Shown: piece after piece, positions 26,983-39,561 of the stretch
Layout of the letters: every line of letters starts with the position of its first letter
How positions within the stretch are numbered: position 1 is the first letter of the stretch
Assembly: GCA_023846275.1 (NCBI GenBank)
Contig: JAIUJO010000186.1
Location: 94,501-158,500, forward strand
DNA: 64,000 bases
Direction: 5' to 3'
Origin: Vanilla planifolia
Taxonomy: Eukaryota > Streptophyta > Magnoliopsida > Asparagales > Orchidaceae
Notes under the pieces: model-generated
Seen by the model: the letters and a program-made list of their open reading frames with translations, nothing else
Told to the model about the DNA's origin: nothing
Database searches by the model: none
Program-made: the position numbers and the translations under genes

Positions 26983-29900
26983 GTGCTTATGTGTGTGTGC
27001 ATGTGTGTGTTTGTATGTGTGCTCAGTTTATGTGTATGTATAAGTGTGTTTTATTCTATGTTCTATGCATTTGTGTGCATGCCAATGTGTGTGTGTGTGT
27101 ATGTGTGCATGGGCTTATGTGTCTATGTGTGTGTGTGTGTGTTTAGCTGCATGGGTGCATGTGTTTGTGTGTTTTGTGTATGCATGTCAGTGCATGTGTG
27201 TATTATTGTGTGTGCATGTGTGAGTGCGACTCCGTGGGTGCATGCATGTGTGTATATGCATGTGCATGTGTGTGTGATCTTCTGTGCATGTGTTAGTATA
27301 TGTGTCTAATGGCTTGTGCTCGTGTGTTCTTCTACATGTGTGTGTGTATGTGTTGGCGTGTTTGGTGTGTGCGTGCATATGTTCATATGGTTGTGGAAGT
27401 GCATGTGTGTGTGGGTTTGTGTCTGCATGCTTGTGCATGTGTGTATGCATGTGTATGTTTGTGTGTGGGAACATGTGTGTGGGTTTGTGAGTGTGCATGC
27501 ATGCATTTGTGTGTGTGTGTGTGTTTGTGGGTGTGTGTAGATGTGTGTGCATGTGCATGCATACATTTACATGCTTTTATGTGCCAATGCACACATGTAA
27601 ATGTGTACTTGTGTGTGTTCGTGTGTATGTGTATTTGTGTATTTGTCTGTCTGATCATTTGAGTAAGTACATGTGCATTTGTGCATGCATAGAGGCACAT
27701 GTGTGTGTGTGTGCATCTATGTTTGTGTATGTGTGCATGTGCATGTATAGGATTATGCATGTGTGTGTGTGTGTATGCATGTTTTTATATGTGCATGTGT
27801 TTGTGTGTATGCCTATGTGTGATAGAGTGAGTGCTTGTGTGTGTGTGTGCATATGCATCTGTGTGTATGGATGTGTGTGTGCATGTTTGTATGGTAGTGT
27901 GCCCACATGTGTATCTGTATGCATCTTCATGTTTCAATACTTGTGTCCTTATGTGTATGCATGTGTGTGTGTGCACTATCTTGTGTGCGTTTTGCTTATG
28001 TGTCCACACGTGCAAGTTCATGTATATGTCTGTGTTCATGTGCATGTGTGAGTTTGAGTGCACAAGAGTGTATGTGTGTTCATGCATTTGTGTGAGTGCA
28101 TGTGTGTGTGTGCTTGTACAAGTGTGTGTATATGTGCATTTGTTTGTATGCTTGTGCATATGTGTATGTGCATGTACGTGCAAGTGAACGTGTGCATTGT
28201 GTATATGTGCATGTCCATATGCATGTATGTGGTTATGTGTGTGTGTGTGTGTGTACATATGTACAGGTGTGTGTGGGTGTCAACATGCATGTTTTTCTTA
28301 TGTGTATGTGTATTTGTGAGAATGTGCATTTGTGTACATGTGTGTATGTGTGAATGCATACATACGTATGTGTGGTTGGGTATGCATGCCAATGTGCATG
28401 TGTGCATGTGTGCTTGTGTGAGTGTGTTTGTGTGCATGCATATGTATGTGTTATGTGTGTGCGTGATCATGTTTGTGTGTAGTTGTGTGTGCATGTGTAA
28501 GTCTATGTGTCCTTTTTATGTGTATGTGTGTGTTTGCATTCCTGTGTGCATGCACATGGATCTGTGTATGTGTACATGTGCATCTTTGCATATGCACATA
28601 TGTGTAGGCATATGTGTGAGTGTGTCTGTGTGCACGTGTTTATGCATTTGTGTGCATGTGTAGGGATGTACAAAAGTGTATGTTTGTGTGTGTATGTCTG
28701 TGCATGTGCATATACATGTGAGTGTATGCATGTGCAGGTGTATGTGTGTGTGCGTGCATGTGCATGTGCATTTGTACAAGCATGCTTGTGTGAGCATAGG
28801 TTTGTGTGCATGTATGTGGGTGGTTGTATGTATGTGTGTGCACATATGTGTGTGTGTTTGTGCATGTGTCTATGCATGTATGTGTATAAAAGTGTTTGTG
28901 TGTATTTTTATGGGCATATGTGTGGATGCCTAGGTATGTGTGTGTTCATGTGTCTATATGCAAGTATGTGTGGGTGTGTGTGTTTGTGTGTGCTTATGTG
29001 CATCTGTACTTGTCTGCATGCATACGTATGTCCATATGTATGTGCATGGGTGTGTGTGTATGTCTACGTGTGTGCATGTGTGTGTCTGTGTGTGTCCGTT
29101 TATGTGTGGTATGCATCCATGTGTGTACGCATGTGCTTGTGCATGTGTGTGTCCATGTGTGTCTGTAAGTGTCTATGTGTGTTCATGTCTCTATGTGTGT
29201 TCCTATGTGTGTGTGTGTGCATGTGCTTGTTTGTATGAGTGCATGCATGTGTTTGTGTGCATATGTATGTTCGTGTGTCTGTGTGGGTGCATGTGCGGAT
29301 ATGTGTATGCATGTGAATGCACATGTATGTTTTCTTGCATGTGTGTGTTAGAATTCTATTATATGTGTGTGTATAAGTCTATGTGCTTAAATATTGTTGT
29401 TATTGTGTGTGTCTTCATTGGCATGAGTGCGTTTGGTTGTGTGTATATTTGTGTGTTCATGTGCATGTGTGTGCATGTATGCATGTGTGTATATGTGTGC
29501 ATATGGGCATGTGTGTTCATGTGAGCATGTGTATGTACTTGTATGCGTGTGTGTGTGTATATATCTATGTGTGCTTGTTTGAATGCATATGCATGCAAGT
29601 GCATTTGTGTAGACACCAGTGTGTGTGTGCCTGTGCATGTACATGCACGTGTGTATTTTTTATGCATTTGTCCAAAAATGTGTGTGCATGTAGGTGCATT
29701 GCCCATCTATGTGCAAGTGTGTATGTGTCTTCATGTATGTGTATGTGCATATGTTTGTATGTTTGTGTGCTTGTATGCATCTGAGTGTATGTGCATGTGT
29801 GTGCATGTGTGTGTGTGTGCATGCAAGAGTGTGCACGTGTGTTTACATGTGTGTGTGCCTATGTGTTTGTGTGCTTTTGAATGAATGTGTTTGCATTGTG

Positions 29901-30478
29901 CATGCATGTGCATGTGTTGTTTTTGTGTGTGTGTGTTGATGCACATGTGTGTATGTGTGTGCTTCGATTCATGTGTGCATGTGTGCATGTGCTTGCATGT
30001 GTTTGCAAGCGTGTGTTTGTGTGCCTATGCATGTGTGTGTATGTTCAAATACCAATATGCACATGCTTGTGTGTATGTGTGCCCATGTCTGCATGAGTGC
30101 TTATGTCTTTTTGTGTGTGCGCATGTAAGTGTGTGTGTATATGTGTGTGTAGTCGTTTGTCAATGTGTGTTTGTAAATGTTTGTGCATAAGTGTATGAGC
30201 ATGCATGTGAGTGTGTGTTCATGTGCATGTGTATGTGTGTGCATATTTGTGTTTGTGTGTATATGTGTGTGCATATGCTTGTACATGTGTATGTGTGCAT
30301 GTGTATGTATATATATGTGCATGTGTGTGTGGGTATGGGTGCATTAGTGTGTCAGAGTGTGTGATTATGTGTGTAAGTGCGTCTAAGTGTGTGTGGGTGC
30401 ATACATGTCTACTTGAATGCATGCATTTGTGTGCATGTGTATGCTTGTGTGAGCTTATGTGTAATTGTCTGTGCATGC

Positions 30479-30481
<3 letters not shown>

Positions 30482-30517
<36 letters not shown>
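30482..30517 (+). repeat. Perfect (TG)18 microsatellite
   Basis: Thirty-six bases of uninterrupted TG form one of the longest pure runs seen in the arrays. It is flanked by gcata on the left and gcatatg on the right. Pure runs like this among degenerate sequence suggest continuing slippage. Confidence 0.9.
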
Positions 30518-30518
<1 letters not shown>

Positions 30519-30942
30519 ATATGAGTGTGTGTCTCTATGTGTGTGGGTCTATGTGCATGAGTTTGTGTTATCCATGCATGTGTGGATGTGTGTGGGTGTG
30601 GCATGTGTCTGTGTGTGCATCTGCCCACATGTGTATGCACATGTGCATATGCTTTTTTGTGTTTGTACATGTGCATGTGAGCTTGTGTATGTGTGCATGT
30701 TCTTATTTGTTTGTGTTTATGCATGCATGTGTGTGTGCATGCATATGTTTATGGGTACATCTGTGTGGATGTGTGTGCATTTGTGTATGTGTGGCTATCT
30801 ACATATTAGTGCATAAATCTGTGTATCTGTGCATGTGTCATGCGTGTGTGCATGTGTATGTATATGTGAGTGCATGTGCTTTTGTGGGATTTTATGTGTG
30901 TGTGTGTGCATGTGAAAGGGTTTTGTGTTTGTGTGTGTGTGT

Positions 30943-30953
30943 GGGGGGGGGGG
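30943..30953 (+). other. G11 run in block B
   Basis: Eleven guanines directly follow a (TG)n tract and precede tgtttgg. As at 6390, 6731 and 21272, the G run terminates a TG run, a shared arrangement that may mark a recurrent mutational product or a structure-forming site. Confidence 0.7.
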
Positions 30954-33900
30954 TGTTTGGGTGTTTATGTGTGTCTATGTGCATGAGCATTCATGCATAC
31001 ATAAGTGTGCATATGTGTGTGTGTGTGTGCCCACACGCACATGATTTGTGTGTAAGTGTGAGTGTGTAACTTCATTTGTTTAAGGTTGTATGCTTGTGTT
31101 TGTGAGCATGCCTACGTGCGTGTATGTGGATGTGCATGTGTGTGTGTGTGTGCATGTGAATTTGTTTGTGTGTATGTGTGCATGTTTGTGTCAATGTGTT
31201 CTTGCATGTGTGCATGTGCATGTGTGCGTGCATGAGTATATGTGAGTGCATGTGTGTGTGTGAGTGTGTTTTGGTATGTGTGTGCATGTGTTTGTGCACA
31301 TTATGTGCATAGGTGTGTGCATGTTTGTGTGCATGTCTGTGCATGCATGAGTACATGTTTGTGTGTTTGAGTATATGTTTGTGCATGTAGTTGTGTGTTT
31401 GAGCAAATGTTTCTATATGGCTGTGGATATGTGCATCTATAAGCATGTTTGTATGTGCTTGAATGTGTGTATGTGTGTACATGTGACTGTGTGTGTGCAT
31501 GTGTTTGTGTATGTGTGCATATATGTGTGCATGCATACATATGTGTGTGAATATATGAGTATATGTTTTGTGAGTGTATTTGTGTGTTTGGATCTATGTG
31601 TGTCCAGGTATGTGTGTTTTTATGTTCATGTTAAGCATGTGTGCCTACTTATGTGTTGATGTGCATGTGTGTACAAGTATGACTATGGGTGTGTGTGTGT
31701 GTGCATGTGTGCTTTGTGCATGTGTCTTAGTAGCCATGTGCATGTGTGCCAATGTGTGTGCATATATGTGTACGTGTATGTAAGCATAAATGTGCATGTG
31801 TGTGTGCATGTGTACCTATGTATGTATGTGATTATGCATATGTGCTTATGTAGGTGTGTGTGTATTTGTTTGCATGTTTATATGCATGTGTGCATGAGTG
31901 CATGTGTGAGCATTTGTGTATCTATATGTGTGCATGTGTGTGCATGCATGTGTGTGTGTGATTGCATCTACATGTGTGTGCTTGTGTGCATGTGTGGATT
32001 TGTGTAGGTGTTTGTGGGTGTGTGTGTGTTGTCTGTGTGCTTACATCTGCATGCATATGTGTGTGAGTGTGTGTGTACAAATACATATGTACATGCATGT
32101 GCATGTTTGTACATATGCGTGGGTGTGTGTTTACATGTTGGTGTGAGTGTATGTACCAACGTCTGTGTGTATGTGTGAGTGCATGTGTTTGTATGTACAT
32201 GTGAATCTATGTTAGTGGATATGATTATGCACATGTGTGTGTGTATGCATGTATGTGTGTATGCATGTGTGTGTGCATGCATGTGTGTGTGCCAAAGCAT
32301 GTGTTTTGTCTATGTGTACGCATGTGCATAGGTACATGTTTGTGTGCATGTGCATGTGTATGTGTGTCTAGTTGTGGGCATGAGTGAGGGTTGGTGTGTA
32401 TGTGTGTATATGGGTGCACTTGTGTTGGTACATGTGCATGTGTGTGCATTTGCATTTGTGTGCATGTGTGCATATTGGTGCATAGACATTTGTGTGTGTA
32501 TCTACATGTGTGTGTGGTGTGTGCATGAATGGGTTTATTTGGGTGTGTGTGAGTGAGAGTGCATTTGAATATGTGCATGTGTCTATACATGCATGTGTGT
32601 GTGCACATATGTGTGCTTGTGTGCGTGTTTGTGTTGGTGTGTATATGTGTATGTGTTCATGTGTGTCTAAGTGACTATTTGTGTGCATGTGTGCATGTGT
32701 GTGTGCTTGCACATGTCTATGTGTGTGTGCATATGTGTGGGTGCGTGTATGTGCACATTTGTACATGTGTGGATATGTCTTTATGCATGTGTGTATGCTT
32801 ATGTGTATGCATGTGCATGTATGTGAATGTTCTTGTGCATACATGTGTGTGTGCTTGTGTGTGAGTGGATATGTGTATGTGTCTGCTTTCATGTTTATTT
32901 ATGTATGTGTGTGTATGCTTATGAATATGTGTGTGTACCTATGTGTAGGTGAGTTCTTGTGTGTGTGCATGTGTGGGTGGGTGCTAGTGTGCATGTGTCA
33001 ACGTGCGCATGTGCCTGCGTGTGCATGGGAGCACGCGTACGTGCACATGTATGTGTGTGTGTGCATGTTTGCGTGTGCACCATTTGGCATGCATTTGTGC
33101 TCAAGTGTGGGGATGATTATGTGCATATTTGTGTCTATTTGCATGTATGTATCCGTGTGTCTGTGTGCATGTGCATTCGTGTGTGTGCATCCATACATGT
33201 TCTATATGTTTTTATGTATGGATGTGTCAGTGTATGCTTGTGCATGTGCTTGTGCATGTGCATGTGCATGTGTGTGCATCCGAGTGTGTGCATGGTCATG
33301 TGTGTTTGCATGTATGTGCATTTTTGTGTCAATGCCTATGTGCTTGTCTGTGCATGTGTGCATATGTACAATTGTATGAGTGCAATTGTGTATTAGTGCA
33401 TGTGTTTGTTTATGCATGTGTGGTTGTGTTTGTATATCTATGAGTGTGTAGGATTACCTGTGTGTCTCTGTGCATGGGTGTGATGATCTATGGGCATGGG
33501 TGTGTGTACGTATGCATGTGCATGTGTATTCACATATGAGTGCCTCTTTGTGTGTGCAAATACATGTGTATGCATGTGTGTGTACAAGTGCATGTGAATA
33601 TTGTGTGCATGCATGTGTATGTATACATGAGTGTGTGTCCGTCTATCTCTTGTGAGTGTGCGTTTGTATGTGTGTGTATGCATGTGTCTACATTTGTGTC
33701 TGTATGTGTGTGTTTGTGTGCATGCTTGCTTGCATCTTTATGTATTTGTGTGTCTATGTGTGATTGTGTGCTTGTGTTTGTATATATGTGTGTGTGTGTG
33801 TATTGTGTGTGCATGATTATCGAACCTTGAGTGTATATGCACGTGCTTGTGTGTGAGTTTTGTACATATGCATTTGCATGTGTTCATGTGTGTGTACATG

Positions 33901-35531
33901 TGAGTGTTTGTGGGTACATGTGTGTTATTGAATGTGCTTATGGGTGTGTGTGCATGCTATTATGCACATGTGTGTGTCTATGTGTGTGTGTCTACTTGTA
34001 CATGCATCTGTGCATGAATGTGTGTACATGTGTGTTTGTGTCTGGTTGTGTGTGCATGTGTGTATGCATGTGTCTATGTGTTTGTTTGTGTGCATATGTA
34101 TGTGCATGTAAGGATGGTGCACATGCACACAAATGTTTGTGTGTGTTTCTATGTATATGATTGTGTGTGTGTGTTTGCACTTGCATGTGTGTGTGGAAAT
34201 ACACACATGTTTGTGTTTATGGGTGCATGTGCTTGCATGTCTTTGTGTGTGTGTGCTTATGAATGCACATGTGTGTTCATACGGTTATGTATGTGCATGT
34301 GTGTATGTGTGTGCGTGCTTGTGTGTGCTTATGTGTACATTCGTATTTATATGTGCTTGTGTATGTGTATATGTGCATGTTTGTGTGTGTGTGCATGCAT
34401 GTGTGCGTATGTTTGTGTATGTGTGTGCTTGTACTTATGTGTGTGTGTGTGTGTGCGTGTGTTTATGTGCATGCATGAGTGTGTTGTGCATGTTTAGGAG
34501 ATCTTGTGCATGTGTGCACATGAATGTGTTTGTGCTCACGCCTTTGTGCATGTGTGCGTGTGTGTGCATGTGTGTATGTGTGTGCGTGTGCTAGCATGTG
34601 ATTATGTAATTTTGTACATGAGTACATGCTCTGTTGTGTATGCTTATGCATGTGCCTTTGTGTTCATTTGTGTTTGTGTGCATAGGTCCATTCATGCATG
34701 TCTATGCTTATGGTTATGTGTGTGGAAACGACAAAAGCGGTTGTGTAGTAGTGCGTGATTGTGCGTTTCTACTTGGGTCTACATGTTCTTGTGCATGCAT
34801 ATGTGTGGGTGTGTATGTTTGTGTGTGTGTGTGGGCATGCATCTATTTGTGAATCTTTTTTTGTGTGTGTGCATATCATGTGTGCATGTGTGTATTCGTT
34901 TGTGTGTGTACAAGTGTGGGTGTGTGCACATGCGCTTGTGTTCATGGTTGGTTGGTGTGTATGTATGTGTGTGCTCGTGTGTGCGTGCATGTGTACACAT
35001 GTGTGTGCATATATGTTCCTGTACATGTGTGCTTGTCTACGAGCATGTGTGTTTTTGAATGTTTTACATGTGTGTGTGGGTTGGCTACATGTACTTGTAT
35101 GCATGTGTGCATGTGATTATGAATGCACAACCATATGTGCGTGTATGTGTGTGTGCATATGAGTATTCATTCATGTGATTATAATTGTGTGCATGTGTTT
35201 CTACATCTATATACATGTGTGTGTTTGTGCACAATTGCATAGGCACATGCACATGTGCATGTGTGCACGTAAGTGTTTGTATGCGTGCATGTATGTGCAT
35301 TTGTGTGTCTGCAAATGTGCACATGTGTGTATGAATGTGTGTATTTTCATGTGCATATGTGCGTACTTATTTGTGTGTATATGTGTATGTGCAAGTGTGT
35401 GTGCATGAGTGTGCATGTGTCTGTACATCCTTGTGCATGTGTGTGCACGTGTGTGACTGTGTATGTGTGCTTTTGTATGTGTATTTGTGTGAGCTTGTGT
35501 GTGTGCATATGTGTGTATTGTTTGCTATAAT

Positions 35532-37877
35532 TGTTACAGAGCTAATGCATAAAAGGGGTTTGAGTTGGACTTTTAAATTTTTTTTATATTTTTAAAATAT
35601 TTTCTTAAATTAAAATTTTGTAATCATAAAATTATTGATTTTATCATAATACTAAATTAAAATATAAAAAGAAAAAATTATAATTTTAAAAATATTTTTA
35701 ATAAAATGTTTATTACATGATAAAATAATTTTCATAAATTTCTTTTATATACATTTTTAATTAAATATTATTAAAAAAGTGACATGTCATAAATTGCATA
35801 ATAATAAAAAATAGAAGCAACAAGATTTTTTGCTAGTTCGACTTAACATGTGCTTACATCCACCTCTAGTCATTTGAACTAGGATTTGACTAACAAAGTC
35901 ACCCTCTTTGCTATAGTATGCAGAGATAAGCTTTACAAACCACACCCTTTTGTGCTAGTAGGTAGGGGTTCACTATAACAATCTTAATTATAAAAGCTTA
36001 GAGTATTAAAGCATAATATAAAATAAATATTAACTATATTGAATCATTATTCACTTGTAAATCCATACATGACACAAGTTTATAGACTATAATATTGGAA
36101 TATGAATGCTCATATGAAAAAAGTGGAAACAATCTAAAAGATTTAGTTTTAAAATATTAAATCCAAAAGATTTAACAATATACATTAACATTATTAAGAA
36201 AAATAGAATCAACAAAGATCTTACTTTAAAATGATCTTTCCTAGAAATATAAGAAAGGAATAAATAAACAAATAATCAATTGTAAAAAAAATCACCAATA
36301 AGATGTGACATTGAAGAGAATGTTGAAGCAAGAAAAAGGAAAAATGAGCTGCAAACACAACTCTAGCAAAGATGCCAAAATTGAATTGTAATTTTCTATT
36401 TTACACCTTCACTTTAAAAAATATTGATGTAGCAAGATTAAAATAATCAATCTTCTAACTCCTAAGGCACCTTAATTTATATTATAATATTTTTATACTT
36501 AAATAATTTTTTTAAATGACTAGAAAGGGACACTCAAAATAGTTGTTACATTTTGGCATCCAAAATGAATTCAAACAGCTTTCTAAAATACTTATTATGA
36601 GTGGAAACATGTACTACTATCTGATCTAAGAGGATGGAACAAAAGTCGCACAACCTGAATACTAAATAAGGGGGCCAGATCAAATCCAATCCAAAATTGA
36701 TTTAGAGCATTAAATCCCACATGCTGGATGGATGATGTTAATGCTCAATAACACTATTCACAAAGACGAAGATGATCTCAACCTTTTGATTGAGCATTAT
36801 GGATGGATGGTTAGATGAAATGCATTATTCACATATGTAGAGAAAATGTCAGTCATTTGATGAGGTTTTATAGATGGATAGTAGGTAAAAATTACTATTC
36901 AAAATGATGCATCTGATCTCAATAGATTGATCAAGCATGTCAAATAAACAGTTAAATGGAATCTACAAGTCATAAAAATGGATGCAATCTTAATCGTTTG
37001 ATAATGAAAAAGCACGATCAGATGACACTGGTTTACTTTAGTTCAGAAGCAAATGGGGTCGCTTTTTAGTCTCACATCACAAGATTTTATATGAACTTTA
37101 ACATTTATAATACTTCCTTTATATATAAAGGTTAGCCTAATGGCTTAGCTACCTCTAGTGCTCTTAGCACATTACGCCTAAGCATGTTTGGGAGTTATTT
37201 CTTGACCTAATTTAGTCCAAGCTACACAAGAAATTATACCATGATCGAGACTCAGGATTGACCCATTTTAATTCACTCTATCTCGTGACCTATGGCTCCC
37301 CCAAGGCTTATTGCCCATTAGTAGCTTGGGCCACTTAGCCCAACCTTTAAGATTGGCCTGTGTAAGTGGTTAGGCAAAATAGTTTTTAAGCCACCTTTTA
37401 AAAATTAATCATGTTTTTTTTACTTTTGAAGCATTTTTGTAGCAATCAAAATAAATAAAATATTTTTATAAGTATTAAAATAATAATATATAAGAAATTA
37501 ATGATCACATAAGTGAATGAATGATACTATGCAACCTAATTATATCATATGTAAACAAGTGATATGATAAACAATCAAAGTAGTAGATGTTTTAGAGATA
37601 GGCTCTTAATTGTTAGCTACTCTACTAAGATATTTATCAATGACTTCTTGATATGTAATTTAAGAAACAATTGTAGCATGACCACTATCATTGCTTGACA
37701 ATTCTGTACTTGTGGATTACTTCATGAAACATTTGGTTAATAATTTTTTAATTAATTGATCCAACAAGAGCTTGAGATGCATGACCTAAAATGCACTCAA
37801 ATCAAATATTAGAGAAACTATTATAATGGTTTCATTATTATGGAACAAGTGATTCTATAACCAAAGGTTTAATAATA
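35532..37877 (-). repeat. 3' LTR of the minus-strand copia element
   Basis: About 2.35 kb that aligns directly with 40933-43155. Matches include taatgcataaaagggg at 35543 and 40951, the paragraph at about 35850-36000 with 41250-41410, and about 37480-37760 with 42770-43040. On the minus strand it starts tattattaaacctttggtta, directly after the polypurine tract, and ends ...tctgtaaca. The canonical starting TG appears mutated to TA. It contains a palindromic TATA element. No gene. Confidence 0.8.
37116..37131 (-). promoter_or_regulatory. Candidate LTR TATA box in a 16-bp perfect palindrome
   Basis: CCTTTATATATAAAGG reads the same on both strands and contains TATATATAA, a good plant TATA element. 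It lies about 750 bp into the LTR, a plausible U3 promoter position. The corresponding sites in the other LTRs (about 649-664 and about 42344-42360) have lost the TATA core. That this was the element's promoter is inferred from position and motif alone. Confidence 0.4.
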
Positions 37878-37887
37878 TCTCTTTTTT
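37878..37887 (-). other. Polypurine tract at the 3' LTR border
   Basis: On the minus strand, atcatc is followed by the purine run AAAAAAGAGA, which abuts the 3' LTR start. This resembles the ATCATC-A(n)-G-rich purine border typical of SIRE-type copia elements, here with several G-to-A changes. Its role would be priming of plus-strand DNA synthesis. Confidence 0.7.
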
Positions 37888-37950
37888 GATGATAGCAAAA
37901 CCATTTACAAAATAGTGAAATAAAAATATATAAATCATGCAAATATACTT

Positions 37951-37979
37951 ATGCTTCCCTTATATTCTTGCTTCCCCTC
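37951..37979 (-). other. Additional purine-rich motif pair upstream of the PPT
   Basis: On the minus strand, gaggggaagca and aagggaagca occur close together, preceded by tatatt. Repeated GGGGAGCA-like motifs ahead of the main polypurine tract are known from Sireviruses. This supports the lineage call but proves no function. Confidence 0.55.
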
Positions 37980-38047
37980 AATATACAAAATTCATATAAT
38001 TATACAACAAACTTGGTATATAATTAATGTTTTTTATTTCACACATA

Positions 38048-38061
38048 TCTCTCCCTTTTTT
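38048..38061 (-). other. Second polypurine tract
   Basis: AAAAAAGGGAGAGA on the minus strand, preceded by tgatgcat, resembles the main tract at 37878-37887 and lies about 170 bp upstream of it. Multiple polypurine tracts before the 3' LTR are a Sirevirus feature. Confidence 0.6.
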
Positions 38062-39561
38062 ATGCATCAAAAGGTAAAATAAGAGTAAAACATTCAAACA
38101 AGGACTACGCACAACAATATTATTTATACATAACTTTTCATTGAACTACCATGGGTACAAATTATAATAAATCTTTGCAAAATATTATATCAAAAAAATA
38201 TTTATTAATTAATAAGCATAAATGAATGTTAAATATCAAACTTTATAAGAAAAATATTAGAAATCTTATAAAAATATAATAATAATAATTTGTTGTCATG
38301 CACTCTACTTATGTTTTGCTTAATAACATTTATGATTTTGAACTTATCATTCTCTTTATGTATGTTTTTGACAATTCATATACGAAATCAACTTAAAATG
38401 AATCTGTAAGATTAAACATTCTTACAAGGGCTTTCCACCTTTTAAGTTCATAAAGGCAAAAGGATACATAATAGAATTGTAGATATGCATCTGTAGGTTC
38501 TAAGAACTATACTTAATTACTAATCGGTAAACTACTTATTAAAAATTCTAACTATAAAGACTAAGAGAGTTTGCTTATAGAAATTATTTGTAATTTTAAC
38601 ACAATGATATGGACTAACAAAAAAAATTTATTACATTACTCTAAATCTTTTTCATAACATAACAATAACTTTCTAGTTTTATCCAAAAAAAAGTATTTCT
38701 TTAATATTAATTATTGAATGTTTTAATAAATAATGACCAAGGGTACACTTAATTGATAAACAAGTTAACTCCTCTTGATTTTTAGCATTAGACTCTCCTC
38801 CTTTCATAATCACTCAAATGGGTTAATCATACTTAAGAATAATGCAATCTTGTGAAAGGTTTCAATAGATAATGATTGAGTAGAAGGAATCTTTTGTGTT
38901 ACAAGCAATACTACATTTCAAAATTCCTCTACAACAAGATGTAATAATGGAATAACAATTTCTCAAAATTTTCTAATATTTTCAACAAATCTTTAGGTTT
39001 TACACATTATTATTTCTTTCTTTAATTTCTAATAAACCCTATAAGATCTTAACATATATGAATGCTATCTATCACATTAAGCTCCAAGTTGAATAGTTAC
39101 AAGTCCTATCCTTGGAATTCATAACTTACATCATTCCAAAAAGATTTCACTTACCTCACATGTAATCATTAATTCAATAAAATGCTTATAAATTTAAATA
39201 TGCACTAAATAGATTCATATTTCTTATATCAACAACTTAATAGTCCAAGTAGAAAACCATGTTAATCTAGTTTTTCATAATAACAAATAAAAAAATGTCA
39301 TAAATCTTGATACTCTCATTTCCCTAAAACTCATCTAAGTAAGCTAGCATTTGACATTCAAGCTAGATATAAAAACATGATCTATTAAATTTCCTTAAAG
39401 AGGTATTAAATAATTCTTACAAAGCTACTAAGAAGATTAAATAGTTTATCTTAAAAATAAGTACCACATACATTTTGTAAGTGAGACACACAAAAACTCA
39501 TGAGGCAATTTTAGTCTTTATAATCTTAATTATGCAGGTGAACAAATATAACTGCCTATGC

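Larger units (their letters stand above)
14605..35531 (+). repeat. TG-rich degenerate array, block B
   Basis: About 20.9 kb, the most complete copy of the array domain in the window. Its first 1.5 kb (14605 to about 16100) matches block C 43156 to about 44650 at an offset of about 28.55 kb (15535 with about 44085; 15925 with 44480). From about 17950 to 28820 it parallels block A. From about 23550 to 35500 it parallels block C 44700-54950 (28898 with 49410; 31410 with 51190; 32515 with 52250; 34650 with 54130; 35110 with 54570). The piece at about 16100-17950 has no counterpart that I recognised. It is bounded by an LTR fragment on the left and by the 3' LTR end on the right. Open frames are composition artefacts; no gene. 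Confidence 0.9.
37888..39561 (-). pseudogene. Degenerate internal region, pol not recognisable
   Basis: This AT-rich stretch lies between the gag remnant and the 3' LTR, where protease, integrase and reverse transcriptase should be. Stops are frequent in all frames, and I could not find an LDSG-type protease motif, an HHCC zinc-binding region or a YVDD catalytic motif. About 1.7 kb is too short for a whole pol. Near the 3' LTR, two additional purine-rich motifs are visible (37951-37979 and 38048-38061). Either pol was deleted or the element was non-autonomous before it decayed. Confidence 0.6.

Noticed and set aside
2896-35595. Dozens of overlapping open frames of 60-240 codons encoding Cys/Val/His/Met-rich or Thr/His-rich proteins in blocks A and B
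   Set aside because: They occur in several frames of both strands at once, follow from the stop-poor TG/CA composition, have no domain, and lack any promoter or codon bias.
37888-39561. Protease, integrase or reverse transcriptase remnants
   Set aside because: No recognisable catalytic or zinc-binding motif was found by reading the minus strand; calling pol domains would be a guess.
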